Source of the DNA: Leishmania martiniquensis
Lineage: Eukaryota > Euglenozoa > Kinetoplastea > Trypanosomatida > Trypanosomatidae
Assembly: GCF_017916325.1 (NCBI RefSeq)
Contig: NC_090167.1
Span: forward strand, 1,239,001-1,303,000
Length of the DNA: 64,000 nt
Direction of reading: 5' to 3'
Shown here: piece after piece, positions 29,670 through 40,120 of the stretch
How positions within the stretch are numbered: the first letter of the stretch is position 1
Layout: each line of letters starts with the position of its first letter
The notes under the pieces: generated by a model
Databases searched by the model: none
What the model was told of the DNA's origin: nothing
The model's input: the letters and a program-made list of their open reading frames with translations, nothing else
Program-made: the position numbers and the translations under genes

Positions 29670-30329
29670 ATGATAGAGGAGAAGGTCAAAATTATCGTCG
29701 TTGGCCCAACCAAGAGCGGCAAGACGACCATTACCAACTTCCTGAGCGGCACACGGGAGACCCCGACGAGCAAGTACTACGAGACGAACCCTCTCCGCAT
29801 TCTGGAGACGGAGGTCGAGCTCGACTCCATGATCCTCAGCGATCGCCGAGTCGTCTTCTCGGGCGGTGACGCAAAGACAAAGCGCGTTGTGGTTCAAATT
29901 TGGGACCTCAGCGGCAACAGTACGCACCAGGCCGGCTGGCCTGCGGTCGCGAACGAGGCAGACGGCATCATCTTCGTCTTCAACCCGGCGGTGAAGAACG
30001 GAGAGAGGGAGCTTTCGCTGTGGCACAAGACGTTCGCTGTGAACCAGTCGGAGCTGGACGCGTTGGGTAATTTCGCTATTCGGGTCCCTGACAAACACTG
30101 CCTCGTCTTTGCTCACCATTCGACCCTCCCGAACACGGCTGCGGCGGGGGGGGAACTGCCTCCCATGCCCAAGGGCCTAGAGAAGATCAGGGTGCTAGAG
30201 ACGTCGCTCGACTACCACAGCGAAAACTTCAAGGCCGCGTTTGATACGCTGATCGAGTCCATCGTCGTCGCCCGGATGGAGGCGGAGGAGGATGACGTCC
30301 TTCAGCGCGAAGGGCGCACGAGGGTCTAA
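29670..30329 (+). CDS. IFT22: intraflagellar transport protein IFT22 (RABL5), Rab-like GTPase
   Basis: A 219-residue Rab-like small GTPase of the IFT-B complex, which carries cargo along the flagellar axoneme. The P-loop GPTKSGKT is at residues 12-19, close to GPCESGKT of human IFT22. It is followed by NFLSGT, a conserved PLRILE strand, and WDLSG in place of the switch-II DxxG. Then come GWPAVANEADGIIFVFN (compare CWPALMKDAHGVVIVFN) and LVFAHHS where canonical Rabs have NKxD. The AHH sequence at that position is diagnostic of the family, as is the lack of a C-terminal prenylation cysteine. Length is within the usual range for the family, with a slightly longer acidic/basic tail. The ATG at 29670 directly precedes the first strand (EEKVKIIVV). 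It lies in the 20.3-kb repeat-bracketed segment, followed by 7.5 kb without a gene. Confidence 0.93.
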   Translation: MIEEKVKIIVVGPTKSGKTTITNFLSGTRETPTSKYYETNPLRILETEVELDSMILSDRRVVFSGGDAKTKRVVVQIWDLSGNSTHQAGWPAVANEADGIIFVFNPAVKNGERELSLWHKTFAVNQSELDALGNFAIRVPDKHCLVFAHHSTLPNTAAAGGELPPMPKGLEKIRVLETSLDYHSENFKAAFDTLIESIVVARMEAEEDDVLQREGRTRV

Positions 30330-33008
30330 GGCCGAAGGCTCGACCGTGCGGGTGGCGTAGACGCGGTGCAGCTCTGCTCGTTTCCATCCCCCCTTTTTTG
30401 TCACTTCCCGGGCAGGCGACGCCCGCGTTGCCGATCGCCAAACAGCGATGCGTACGCGCACGTGCGCGTCGGTTGTTCTCTGTGAGGTGGGTGCCCGTGT
30501 GATGCGCCGTGCGAGCCGGCGTTTGATGTACAACTGCCCCAGCAGTACAGGCTTCCCCCCTTTCTGCCTCAGTGCCTTCTCCGTCCGTTAGGGTAAGCTG
30601 TGCTTCTATGGAGTGTGTCCCGTGCATGGAGTGTCCTCTCATTTCTTCGTGTGCTGATCCTGGCGCCCTTTTCGCGTCGCAGCGCCCCCCTCTCTCTTCT
30701 TCCCTCCCCCTCCCTGCGGCGCTCCTCAGACTTTTCTTTTACACGTCTCTTTACGATGTCCTCGTCCCCTCCCTTCCCCCCCTCCCCCCTTCGCGCATCT
30801 GCGGCGACACCGAAGGGGGCGCACCTCCGGCCGTGCAGCTCTGGTGGAGGAATAGCGGGTCTTTGGGAGCCTCTTCTTCACCAATTCAGAGTGAGCATCT
30901 CACCCCCCCGCATAGAAGAGAGGGCTCCTCGAGCCACGCCCTGCCTCAGCAGCAACGAAGCAAACGGCTCGTATGCGGCACCCACCGCAGGAGCGTGGGG
31001 CGACGGCAAACTTTTTTTTCTGTCTTTCGGCGCGGCCCTGGCAGCTGAGTCATTTTCTCTGCCCCACTCCATCGCGGGGTCGCGTGGGCGACGAACACCT
31101 CTGCTCCTCCTGCGCTCCTTTCTTCGCCCTTCCTCAGGTGAAAAACGGAAGCTGCGCAAGGTCGCTGCCCGTGGAGCGAAGCGCAACCCCTCGGCACCTC
31201 CCAATGCTTCTGTGCCAACTCTATAGCTTCTCGCGTCTCTCTCTCTTACCCTCTTTGTGTGCCTATTCATTTCCTTCTTCACTCTTGGTACTTCTCTCGC
31301 ATGCGGCTACATTGCCCTCCACCACTTCGGTCACTGCTGCTGCTGCATCATCATCGCTGCTACTGCTGCTGTTGAAATCGCTCACACATCTGACACATGC
31401 GCGCACTTGCTGGAATGACGCATTTCCAGGAAAGAAGAACAGGAAGCGAAATAAAACGAGACCAGCGAGCGACGGAAAACACGCGAACGAGAGGAGCGGT
31501 CGAAAGCGAAGCGGACACAGTCCACAGTCACGACGGAAGCAACGAAACACCACAGAAGAAGTGCCTCCTCGCCTTCTCCTTCCATCCTTTCTCAAGAAGG
31601 AAGGGCTGACTGGACTCGAGCAGGCATCACAGGCCCCAGCTAACCGCACCCAGACACCTACAGGCACACAGCTGCGCGTTTTTTTTTCGGGCTTGGCGAA
31701 ACACGGGAGAAAGACACAGCCGTTTCATCCACCTGGCTCCTGCTCTCTTCATATCTGTTTCACCCCCCCTCTCCCCGCTCACGTGCACCACCAGCCACCC
31801 CCTTCTCTTTCCACTCTCTGGTGTGCTCTTGCGTATCTGCGGCGTCGTGGGACGCTTACCAATAAGGTCCGAGCTTACTTCTCTCTGTGTGTGCGTGTGT
31901 GTGTGTTTATCCCCCCACCTCTCCAATCTGCTTAGCCCCCCCCCTTCCCATCCCTTCCACTCTGTGCTGCGCTTCTTGTCGTGTCTTGCCATTGTCGTCT
32001 GACTGGTCCGTTCACTGTTTGCCCCCCTTTTTGGGACTCGCTGTTATTCCGTCTGTGCGTGTGCTTTTTTCCTTTGCTGTTTTCCCATCCCTCTTCTCCC
32101 TCTGTTCCTCTTTTCTTTTTTTCCTCTCTCTTTCTCGCTCGCTCCGCTCTCCCCACCCACTCCGTCTTGCTGCTGCACTGTTCGTCCATCGCACAGTCGC
32201 CGTCTCAGACGCGTTCGCCATCTCCCCAAGAGTGTTCGATTTCATTTGCGGGCTTCTCCGCCCTCTTTTCTCCCTCCCTCAACAGCAACAAAAAAACATA
32301 AAAACTCCTCTCTCCCCCTTTTTTCCCATTTCGATTCTCCTCTCTTTGGTCTCTCCCGCCCCTTTACCTCTTTCGATCACCTTTTTCTGTATGCGCAGTG
32401 TTTTCTCAACACGATACGCGAACCACCTCTTCTCCTCTTTTCTCACTACCCTTTCATTATTTTCACTGGTGCTTCCCAACGGCTCGCGGCTCTCTTCATT
32501 GTGGAGTGCATTCCTCGCTGAAAGTGTGGCTCTGCATTTTTTTCCATTTTCATCTCTCTCTATGCCCCTCTGTGTCTGAGTCTGTGCTTGGCCGACATCC
32601 CCCTTGCTTCTCCTTGCGTAGCTCTTTTCGTCATTTTTCTCCCTTCCCCTTCGGCCTCTGTGCACGGGCCCGTCTTATCTTGCCGCTCAGCCATCCTTTA
32701 ACACGTGTGCGAGTCGAGCAGCCTCTGCCCCCGGATTTCTCCCTTTCGAGTACGTGCCCACAGTCCCCCGCCTTTCTCGCATTTTCATCAAGACGTGCTG
32801 CTCACACTTCTCTTCTCCCCTTTTCATCTACTCCGTCTGCCTGCCCAGCATCTCTCTCTCCCCCTCCCTCTCCCTCTCGCTGTCGCAGGTGCACCCATCC
32901 TTTATCCTCTTGGCCACGGGCACCAGGACTTCGCGGCTCTTCCTCTCTCTCTACATATATTGGGGGACGCGGTCGCTGATACGATTACATACACACCCAC
33001 ATACGCAG

Positions 33009-33029
33009 TATATATATATATATATATAT
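33009..33029. repeat. (TA)n microsatellite
   Basis: An uninterrupted TA run within the gene-poor region, followed directly by TG-rich sequence. Confidence 0.9.
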
Positions 33030-36000
33030 TCTGTGTGTGGGTGTTGGCGGGTGTGCTTGTCTTTGCGTCTTTTTCGCGTCCCCCCTCTCCTCCGCTTCGC
33101 CGTCCTCTCAGCTTTCGCATCTGCCTTCACGTTCCTCTTTCACCCTAAGCTTTGCACCTTCACCTTCACTGTCCCCTCTCTCACTGTACATCAAGCGCAC
33201 GACGGCAGAGTCTCTCTCCCTCTTGATTTCTGTTTCTAATCGGGCCACGCACCCAAGACCAAAGTGTGTGTGGGAGAACGAAAGGATCGAGGCGAACCCC
33301 GATTACGTGTGAGCGTGCTTCAAGCAAACTTCTTGAGGCTGCCTGCTCAGCGTGCCTGTGAGATTCAGCCCTTCGCTTTCCCTTCCCCTTCACCGTCTTG
33401 TGCGGCGTCTGAGAGAGGAGTCAGGACGAAGAGAGAGACTTCCCCCTCCTCCGCACACGCACACGCACACAGAAGAGCCGCAGGGCAACCACAGCAGCAT
33501 AAAAATAGGGGCGAACGAAGCCAAAGGTAGGAGAGGCTGGAGAGAGGGAAAGAGGGCGTGAATACGTGGTCCCACATCTTGGTTTTATCTGAGGCGGCTC
33601 TACTCCGAGAGAGAGAGAGGGAGAGTACGCGTTTGGTGGCGCAGAAGTGCATCCGCGTTGACGACTCGAGACGGCTGACACGCACCGCACGCTGCCCGCA
33701 CCAGATAAAGAGTGAGCGACAAGAAGGCGAGGGAAAAAGGTTCGATCAAGCGAGCAGAGAGGGCATCGACGCGCGAGGCTCATTACGAGAAGGGAGAAGA
33801 GGAAGGGAAGCCCAACTGAGCGACAGCGTTTTGGGGAGCCAAAGGGGAAGACAATCGCACAGACAGGCAGTCAGGTGCGAAGTTTAGTACAGGACCTATA
33901 CGCACACCGGCGCAGGTACACGATCGATCACAAGGAAAAGAGTGCGTCTTCTTACCAGAAACTCTACATCTCTTCCGCGTTTTTTTTTCGTGCTGCTCGC
34001 TGCACCCTGCGGTGCATAGCGGGGCCTGGTTTTTTTTTTCTTAGTCCTTCTCTCTCCCTCTTTTCCACAGTTTTCATCTTTGCAGCGCATTTTCTGTCAG
34101 GCGACTTGTCCGTGCCGTCTTTGCGCGGCCTGCGTTTTGGGACTCGTGGACTTTTTTCCCTCGCTGCTCTCCCTGCGCCGAACGTTGGAAGAGTCGCCAC
34201 TGTCACAACACACGCACACTCGCGCAGCGCCCACGAGAGGTAAGCGAGCCTTCCGCGCATACAACGGCAGTGGCTCTTCGAGTGGTAAGAAAGAAGAGGG
34301 TGATCGAAAAAGAAGCGCAGCGTGTGAGGAACGTATACATTAAAGAGGTCGAGCGAACGCGGGTCGGCCTCACCATTCCAAGCGGAGGTGTGCCGTCCTT
34401 CTCTTTGAGGATCTTTTTGTTGTATTCTGTTCATCTTCACTCACTCGTGCACAGTGACTGCGCTGCATCAACGAGCTCAGGTACGAGAGACGGGTGCGCG
34501 TGTGTGCTTTCGCGTATCGCTCGTTTTGCAGGTGTGGTGACGCGGGCGAAATAAAGAAGTGAGCGTATCAAAACACGTTGACGTGAAAATCAGCAGCGAG
34601 AAGGAGTGGAGAGGGAAACGGAAGGAAGCAGGTGAGCGAGGGAAGCCGTAGAGAAAGCAAAGACAGTACGCGCCCCAGCCATTAGAAGCAGCAGCTGTTG
34701 AAGATATATATTCGCGCCTTTGTGTGCGGTTGCGTGCGTTTCTTTTTCTCTCTTTTTCCTGCGTGGTTTGTTCCCCCCCTTTCTTCGTTTTGTCTCCGCC
34801 GCGTTGTGTCTTTCCCTTCTCTTGCTCCCTTCCCCCACCCCCTTTTTCGTTTGGTTTCCGTTGCTGTGATCGATCTACCAAACGCACACGCACACTTTTT
34901 TCCTCTCGACCGTACTTCGCAAGAAATTACAACAGAAGACAAGCAAAGAGAGAGAGAAAGCGAAAGCAAAAAGAAAAGAACGTGTAGGTTTACGTTACGC
35001 ACGCTTCCTGTGTGCGGTTGTCTGGGAGAGAGGGGGAGAGGGGGAGTCAAGCGAAGAGTACCACTTCACATACGACGTGCACGCCTGCGCCCGGGGTCTA
35101 TGTGGCTGTGTGCTGCACCTCTGCGTCTCTCTCTTTTTTCCCTTTTTTCTGTGTCTTTTGTTTTGATTCGCTGCCGTCTCGGCTCCTATTTTTCGCCATC
35201 GAACCCCCCTTCCTCACGCCCATAAAGAAACACACGTTTTTTGTCCTTTTCCCTTCTTTTTTTCTTTCTTTTCCGTCGGACATCCTTCACGAACGAAGCA
35301 CTCTTCGAGAGTCTTCTCTCGATCCCCATCACTTCCGCCCTTTGTTGTTCTTGTTTTGCATCTCACCATCGTCACTCACTGACGTCGGCGGCCTTCCACT
35401 TCTACGTTTACTGTCAACACGACTACGACCACCACTGCCATTACTACCACAATAACGCACACGCTCTTCCTCAGGACAAAAAAAAACGTTCACCGAACAG
35501 AAGATAAGGGGAAAAACGCGCGCGCTCTTTTTCTCTCTCTCTTTCTCTCTCTCGCACACGACGTTAACATCCCCGCCTCCGTTTGGCGAAAAAAAGGGAA
35601 GAGAAAAAAATATTTTTTCCTTTGTTTCACTTCACATCATCAATAAATCAATCAAAGCTGACGCATACACCATTGTGCAGACGGCCACGACACCCGCGAA
35701 TTGTTGACTACGACACGCTTCTCCTGTCTCCGCCTTTCTATATACCTCTTCCCCCCCTCTCTCCCCTCCTCCTTTTCGGTTCTCTGTACTGCTCACTTTG
35801 TTTTCGATCTCGTCCCCTCACCCTTCTCTCTCCCCTCGGTATATTTATATTTATATCTTTCGCCTTCTCGACTCCGGCTCTTTTCTCTCTTCTTTCAACT
35901 GTCTTTATAAACGCACCTGTACTGCACAACTGTTACTTTCCACATCCTTTTTCCCTTTGTCTCTCGTCTTCTCTTTCAGTCTGCCGGCCTTCGAGCGCGC

Positions 36001-37669
36001 CTGTGCCGGTTCATCTCCCCTCCCCCATCCTCTCCCCTCGCTCTTTGAACGGGGCGCGTTGGGTTTTGTGTCGTTGAGCGTGTGTGCCTCTCTTGTTCGC
36101 CGCTGACTCTCATCCTCTTCCCTCCTTTCGTGTCTCCCTTGAAGACTTGGCACGCTTCCTCTCTCCTTCTTTTTTTCGAGGGAGTTGGGTTTACAGCCAG
36201 CGGACAGCCGGTACAGTGTTGAGCTTCATTGAGCAATCGAGCAGCATAAAGTGAGGCGGAGGACAACACGCACGCACATACGCGCATCGAGGACAAGGGC
36301 AGGTGCACGCCACGAAAGGAAAGGCTGAAAGGACGACTTGGAAGCGCGAGGGCCCCTCTGTTCCTCTTGCATTTTGCCTTCTGATTTGCTGCTGGACTCT
36401 CTCTTCTCGTGGATCGATTGGTGGTAACGTCGCGAGCTCATCTGCATGTAATTGTGGCGCACATATCAGTGTTCCTCGCCGCGTGCTTGCGTGTGCCTTT
36501 GCGCTTTGTTACTGCTTCTGACACGCGTGGCTTTGAGCCTACGCCCGTCTTACCTTCAGTTTACCTTTTGACTTCGTGGCCCACTGTGCGTCAAGGGAGC
36601 GTGCGCACGTGTGCGTGTGCGTGTGTGTGCGCTGTTCGTTTCTGTGCCCGAGAGCAACGAGCTTGTGTGCTTCCTTTGTGCCCGCGCAACGCTGCACGGT
36701 AGCATCGTCGCATTTCAACAGCGCTTACAGTCAGAAGAAGAAAACAGCACACGAGGAACGAGCGCACCCTCGCGGAGGCGCTCCTTCCGCATCGGATCAC
36801 CAGCACACGAGGGCATAGCCGCTTCCAGGCCGATTGAAAAGGAGGCCGCAACCCCCCCTCCCCCCACTGAGCCATCCAGTCGTCGTTACTATTTTTTTTC
36901 CCCCACCCCCATTTGCTTTGTCCCGCTTCTCTTTTGTTGCTCTCTTGCATATTTTCTCCCTTCCCCTCCCCCAAGCCGTTGTCGCTTCTGCAGTGATTCT
37001 TTCCCCTTTCACGTCTCTCTCTCTCTGCATCTTCCCCCCACTCTGTATCAGTCTACTTTACTTTCATGAATGGTTGCTGATTCGTCTTGCGCTCTTTCGC
37101 CCCCCCCCTCTCTTTGCCGCACTGTGGACTGCATTGCGGTACGGCTGTGGTTTCTCGGCGTTTTTCCCCCCTCCCCTCCCTCCCTTTTGTCTGCGGCCTC
37201 CGCTTCTTTTTTCCTTTGGCTCTGTTGACGCGTTGGCGTTGCGCCGCTGCGGAGCATTGGCCGCCCCCTTTTTTTGTTTGAGAATACTGCGACTCTCTCT
37301 CTCTGTTTTACTTTTGTTTTCTACGGTTTCACTGCCTGTCCCTCTTTTTTTTTAGTTTTATTTTCCTCTATCTCCCGTTTTCGTTCGCTCACTGTGCGTT
37401 CGTGTTGCCTCCAACTGCACTCGACAGAGTTTGTGTGCGCGCGCGTCTGTGAGGGGTGGGGCCGTTGCTTCCGCTCTTTGGCTGCTTCGGCTGGCAAGCG
37501 ATTGCGCTGGGGCGATTGTGAGGAGTGTCTGTGGTGCTGCGCTCGGGCATCTTCTTCTCGGCTCTCTTTATTTCGCTCTTTTCTTTCGCAGTTGGGCGGA
37601 AGGTGGAGGAGGCAGCTGCACCACCGAACGTAACAAAAGGAACGCGATCGCCTTAGGACGCGCCGACAG

Positions 37670-37696
37670 TTTTTTTTTTTCGTTGTTGTCGTGAAG
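37670..37696 (+). promoter_or_regulatory. candidate trans-splice acceptor for the 626-residue protein gene
   Basis: An 11-base T-tract followed by CGTTGTTGTCGTGAAG, first AG at 37695-37696. This would give a 5'UTR of about 141 bases before the ATG at 37838. Confidence 0.5.
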
Positions 37697-37837
37697 GCAC
37701 TCGTACGAACCGGGAAGGCTTCCGGCTGGAGGCAGGTGGGGGGAGCCAGACCAGCAAAGCAGCACAAAGGCATCTCGGTGGTGACGCTGCCAGGTAAACG
37801 GTCTTTGCTCTGCGGTGAGTGCTTACCTTTGACCACA

Positions 37838-39718
37838 ATGACAGTGGAATCAGCGACGGAGACGGGGTCCTGTTGTGACCGGCACCCCGACATTACGGAT
37901 ACGCCAGCAGTATCACGAATGGGCTCCTCTCACACAACAGCTACCATTTCCGTGGAGGAGCAGATGTGGGACCTGGAAGAGCCGTGTGCCGCGCCGCCCG
38001 CTGCCGTCGCCTTCGGCGATGGCCTTGCGTGGAGCGGGTCGATGGCGCCTGCGGAGGAGGCGTGCCCCGAGCTGTCCAGTAGGCTCTCTGTTCCCAGCCT
38101 CAAATCAGCGGCCGAGTCTTTGGCTAGCTGTAGCGGTCACGTAGAGCAGCACAGTGGTGCTGCCGCAGCGACTGCGGCAGAGGAGGACGCGGAGGACGGT
38201 TGCATTCCTTTCGACTACGAATCTGAGATGGAGGAGTGCAGCCGGTACACCTTTAGCGACGGGCCGTACAGCCCGTCCATGTCGGCCGCGCTGGCGGCTG
38301 TGGCGTCTCCGCGGATAGGGTCGATGCCATCCTCTTGCCGGCGACCTGATACACCGCGAATTCCTTCCGTGCTGTCTCTATCCGACGATGCTGCCCAGAG
38401 CCTGGAGCAGGTGCCGCTGAGTCCACAGTGGTGCGAGCGGCAGCGCCGGGACAACGCTTCGCACCACGCGGGCGAGCACAGCGCCTGGCAGCAGGGAATG
38501 AGGCAGGCAGCCGCCGCCGAACCCTCACAGATGCGCTATGCCCTTCGCTCCCTCGTGCGGGAGGCGCGCTGCCGCGAGATTCGGGCGCTGCGCTCGACGC
38601 CCGCTGTTGCGTTTGCGAAGATGGACGTGCCTCACTCGGGGGGCCGCACTCGCATCTCTCTGCGTGCGTCTTGCATGCTGGCCTCGGCGACCTCGCCGGC
38701 GCAGCGCAAGGCTTGCTATATCCAGATCATCAGGCAGCACTGGAAGGCGCTGGAGGAACGGCTCGAGGAGCTGCTGACGGAGACGGAGAAGGAGGACGCG
38801 GCGGCTAGTGAGTCACACCTGCGCTCTGTGGGCTACGCCTTAAACGCCTTATCCCTCTTCAGCAGCGACCCGAAGCTGATTATCCGTGAGATGAACATGG
38901 GGTATGTAGAGGAGCAACGCCGCCAACGGCACGATCGTGAGGCGCAACTGCTTATGACACTTGAATCGCAGGGGCGGCTCTTCTTGTTGCCCACCCTATA
39001 CGCGGAGGAGGTCGAGGAGCCGGTGCCGGTTCTGCACATCGAATCGGTGTTGACTCCGAACGAGAAGTTCGGCGAGTACACACTTCCATGGCAGCGGCTG
39101 TCGCCCGAGGCGTCTCTCAACTCGCCGTCGCTAAGCCCCATGTCAGATGATTCCGTCGGCGCTCTCTCCCCGTGCTCGTCGGGCTGTATCTCCGCGACAT
39201 GCTCACCCATGCTCGCCTCACAATCGCCCTCAGTTGTGCCCACTCGGCTGAAAGTCGGCTACGGTGACGCCTGGAAGGGCTTGCAGCCGCGGCTACCTTT
39301 TCTGGACCTTTTCATGACGGCACCGGCTGTATTGCCATCCACTGTCGTGGCAGACGGCGACGTTGGCGTTCCGTACGGTGTACCGGCGGACCCCACCTAT
39401 GTGCAGTGCGAGGTGGACCGTCAGGGGGCCTTCTCACGCGCCGCCGCGGCGAACTCTCTGTCGTCCTCACAGCCCTCTGGTGCCATGGTACGAGGAGGAA
39501 GCACATCTGCCGCCACCTCGGTTGGTCACCTGCAGCCACTCCCGCAAGACGTCTCGGAAGAGAGCTGCGGCTCGTGCGTGGGGGAGGACGTGTACGACTA
39601 CAACGAAGTGAGCAAGCTGGGCAGCACAGAGGTGCTTCTTTCCAGCTTTGGCATGAGTGATGCAGTCACCGCAACGAGTCCTGTGGCGCCGGCGCTGGCG
39701 ACTTGGACGGATGGCTGA
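37838..39718 (+). CDS. hypothetical Ser/Pro-rich protein, 626 residues
   Basis: I do not recognise this protein. The N-terminal 220 residues are low-complexity and acidic, with Ser/Thr-Pro sites (DGPYSPSMSAAL, PDTPRIPSVLSL). Residues about 231-390 form a basic helical segment (MRYALRSLVREARCREIRAL, YIQIIRQHWKALEERLEELL, LIIREMNMGYVEEQRRQR) that is the likeliest folded part. A conserved-looking block follows (VPVLHIESVLTPNEKFGEYT), then a second Ser/Pro-rich region with clustered SP motifs at about 430-475 that could be kinase targets. No zinc-finger, RRM or catalytic motif is visible. The frame opens at a GTG at 37691, but the first ATG is at 37838. The gene is isolated: about 7.5 kb upstream and 9.4 kb downstream lack genes, suggesting very long UTRs and post-transcriptional control (inference). 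Confidence 0.78.
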   Translation: MTVESATETGSCCDRHPDITDTPAVSRMGSSHTTATISVEEQMWDLEEPCAAPPAAVAFGDGLAWSGSMAPAEEACPELSSRLSVPSLKSAAESLASCSGHVEQHSGAAAATAAEEDAEDGCIPFDYESEMEECSRYTFSDGPYSPSMSAALAAVASPRIGSMPSSCRRPDTPRIPSVLSLSDDAAQSLEQVPLSPQWCERQRRDNASHHAGEHSAWQQGMRQAAAAEPSQMRYALRSLVREARCREIRALRSTPAVAFAKMDVPHSGGRTRISLRASCMLASATSPAQRKACYIQIIRQHWKALEERLEELLTETEKEDAAASESHLRSVGYALNALSLFSSDPKLIIREMNMGYVEEQRRQRHDREAQLLMTLESQGRLFLLPTLYAEEVEEPVPVLHIESVLTPNEKFGEYTLPWQRLSPEASLNSPSLSPMSDDSVGALSPCSSGCISATCSPMLASQSPSVVPTRLKVGYGDAWKGLQPRLPFLDLFMTAPAVLPSTVVADGDVGVPYGVPADPTYVQCEVDRQGAFSRAAAANSLSSSQPSGAMVRGGSTSAATSVGHLQPLPQDVSEESCGSCVGEDVYDYNEVSKLGSTEVLLSSFGMSDAVTATSPVAPALATWTDG

Positions 39719-40081
39719 AGCACACAAAAAGGAATGGGGAAGGGCTCTGTGAGTCGAAGAGGGCGAAGGAGGCTCCCAGTGTGACGAGGCAGAGGTAGGT
39801 GAAAGATGGTGAAGGCCGCAAGGGGCATCTCAGGAGAGGCGCCAGATCCGCGGGCTGCCGCGTACGAGGGCGTCTTTAAGTCGCCAAATATGCGGCCGCC
39901 CTGCGGTCGTAGCGCGCTCGTCCATCTGTGCGACCGCCTCGCCACTTGCTAAGCGGTCTCCGCATCTCTCCTCACTATGATGCTGTTTCAGTTTTTTTTT
40001 CGGTCGTTTCATTTTGTCTTTACCGCGGCGATGGTGGGAAAGACGTTCGGCCTCTCTCTTTGCCTCCTTCCCTTTCTTTGA

Positions 40082-40120
40082 CACACTCACAGACACACTC
40101 TGTGTGTGTCTGTGTGTGTG
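40082..40120 (+). other. predicted RNA stem-loop in the presumed 3'UTR
   Basis: Bases 40082-40098 can pair with 40104-40120: 17 positions with one T-T mismatch (40087 and 40115) and a 5-base loop, TCTGT. It lies about 364 bases after the stop of the 626-residue protein gene. The arms are a CA-type and a TG-type run interrupted by matching AG and CT steps, so pairing is register-specific. Confidence 0.6.

Larger units (their letters stand above)
30330..37837. other. 7.5-kb region without a recognisable gene
   Basis: The stretch alternates between strongly pyrimidine-rich parts (about 31900-33200, 34740-36180, 36850-37430) and purine-richer parts (about 33250-34020, 34250-34700). A (TA)n run sits at 33009-33029. 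Many ORFs of 60-320 codons occur in all frames, but the longest + strand ones are Ser/Phe/Leu/Pro-rich translations of CT tracts, and the minus-strand ones are Arg/Glu/Lys-rich mirrors. I see no domain, tRNA or rRNA. It may be a very long 3'UTR of IFT22, a long or multiply spliced 5' leader of the 37838 gene, or both. Confidence 0.6.

Noticed and set aside
30973..31935. 320-codon plus-strand ORF in the 7.5-kb gap
   Set aside because: Ser/Leu/Phe-rich translation of CT tracts and Ser-rich microsatellite; no domain and no clear start context.
31887..32579. 230-codon hydrophobic ORF that mimics a multi-pass membrane protein
   Set aside because: Runs of Phe/Leu/Ser come from pyrimidine-rich DNA; all three frames look similar here.
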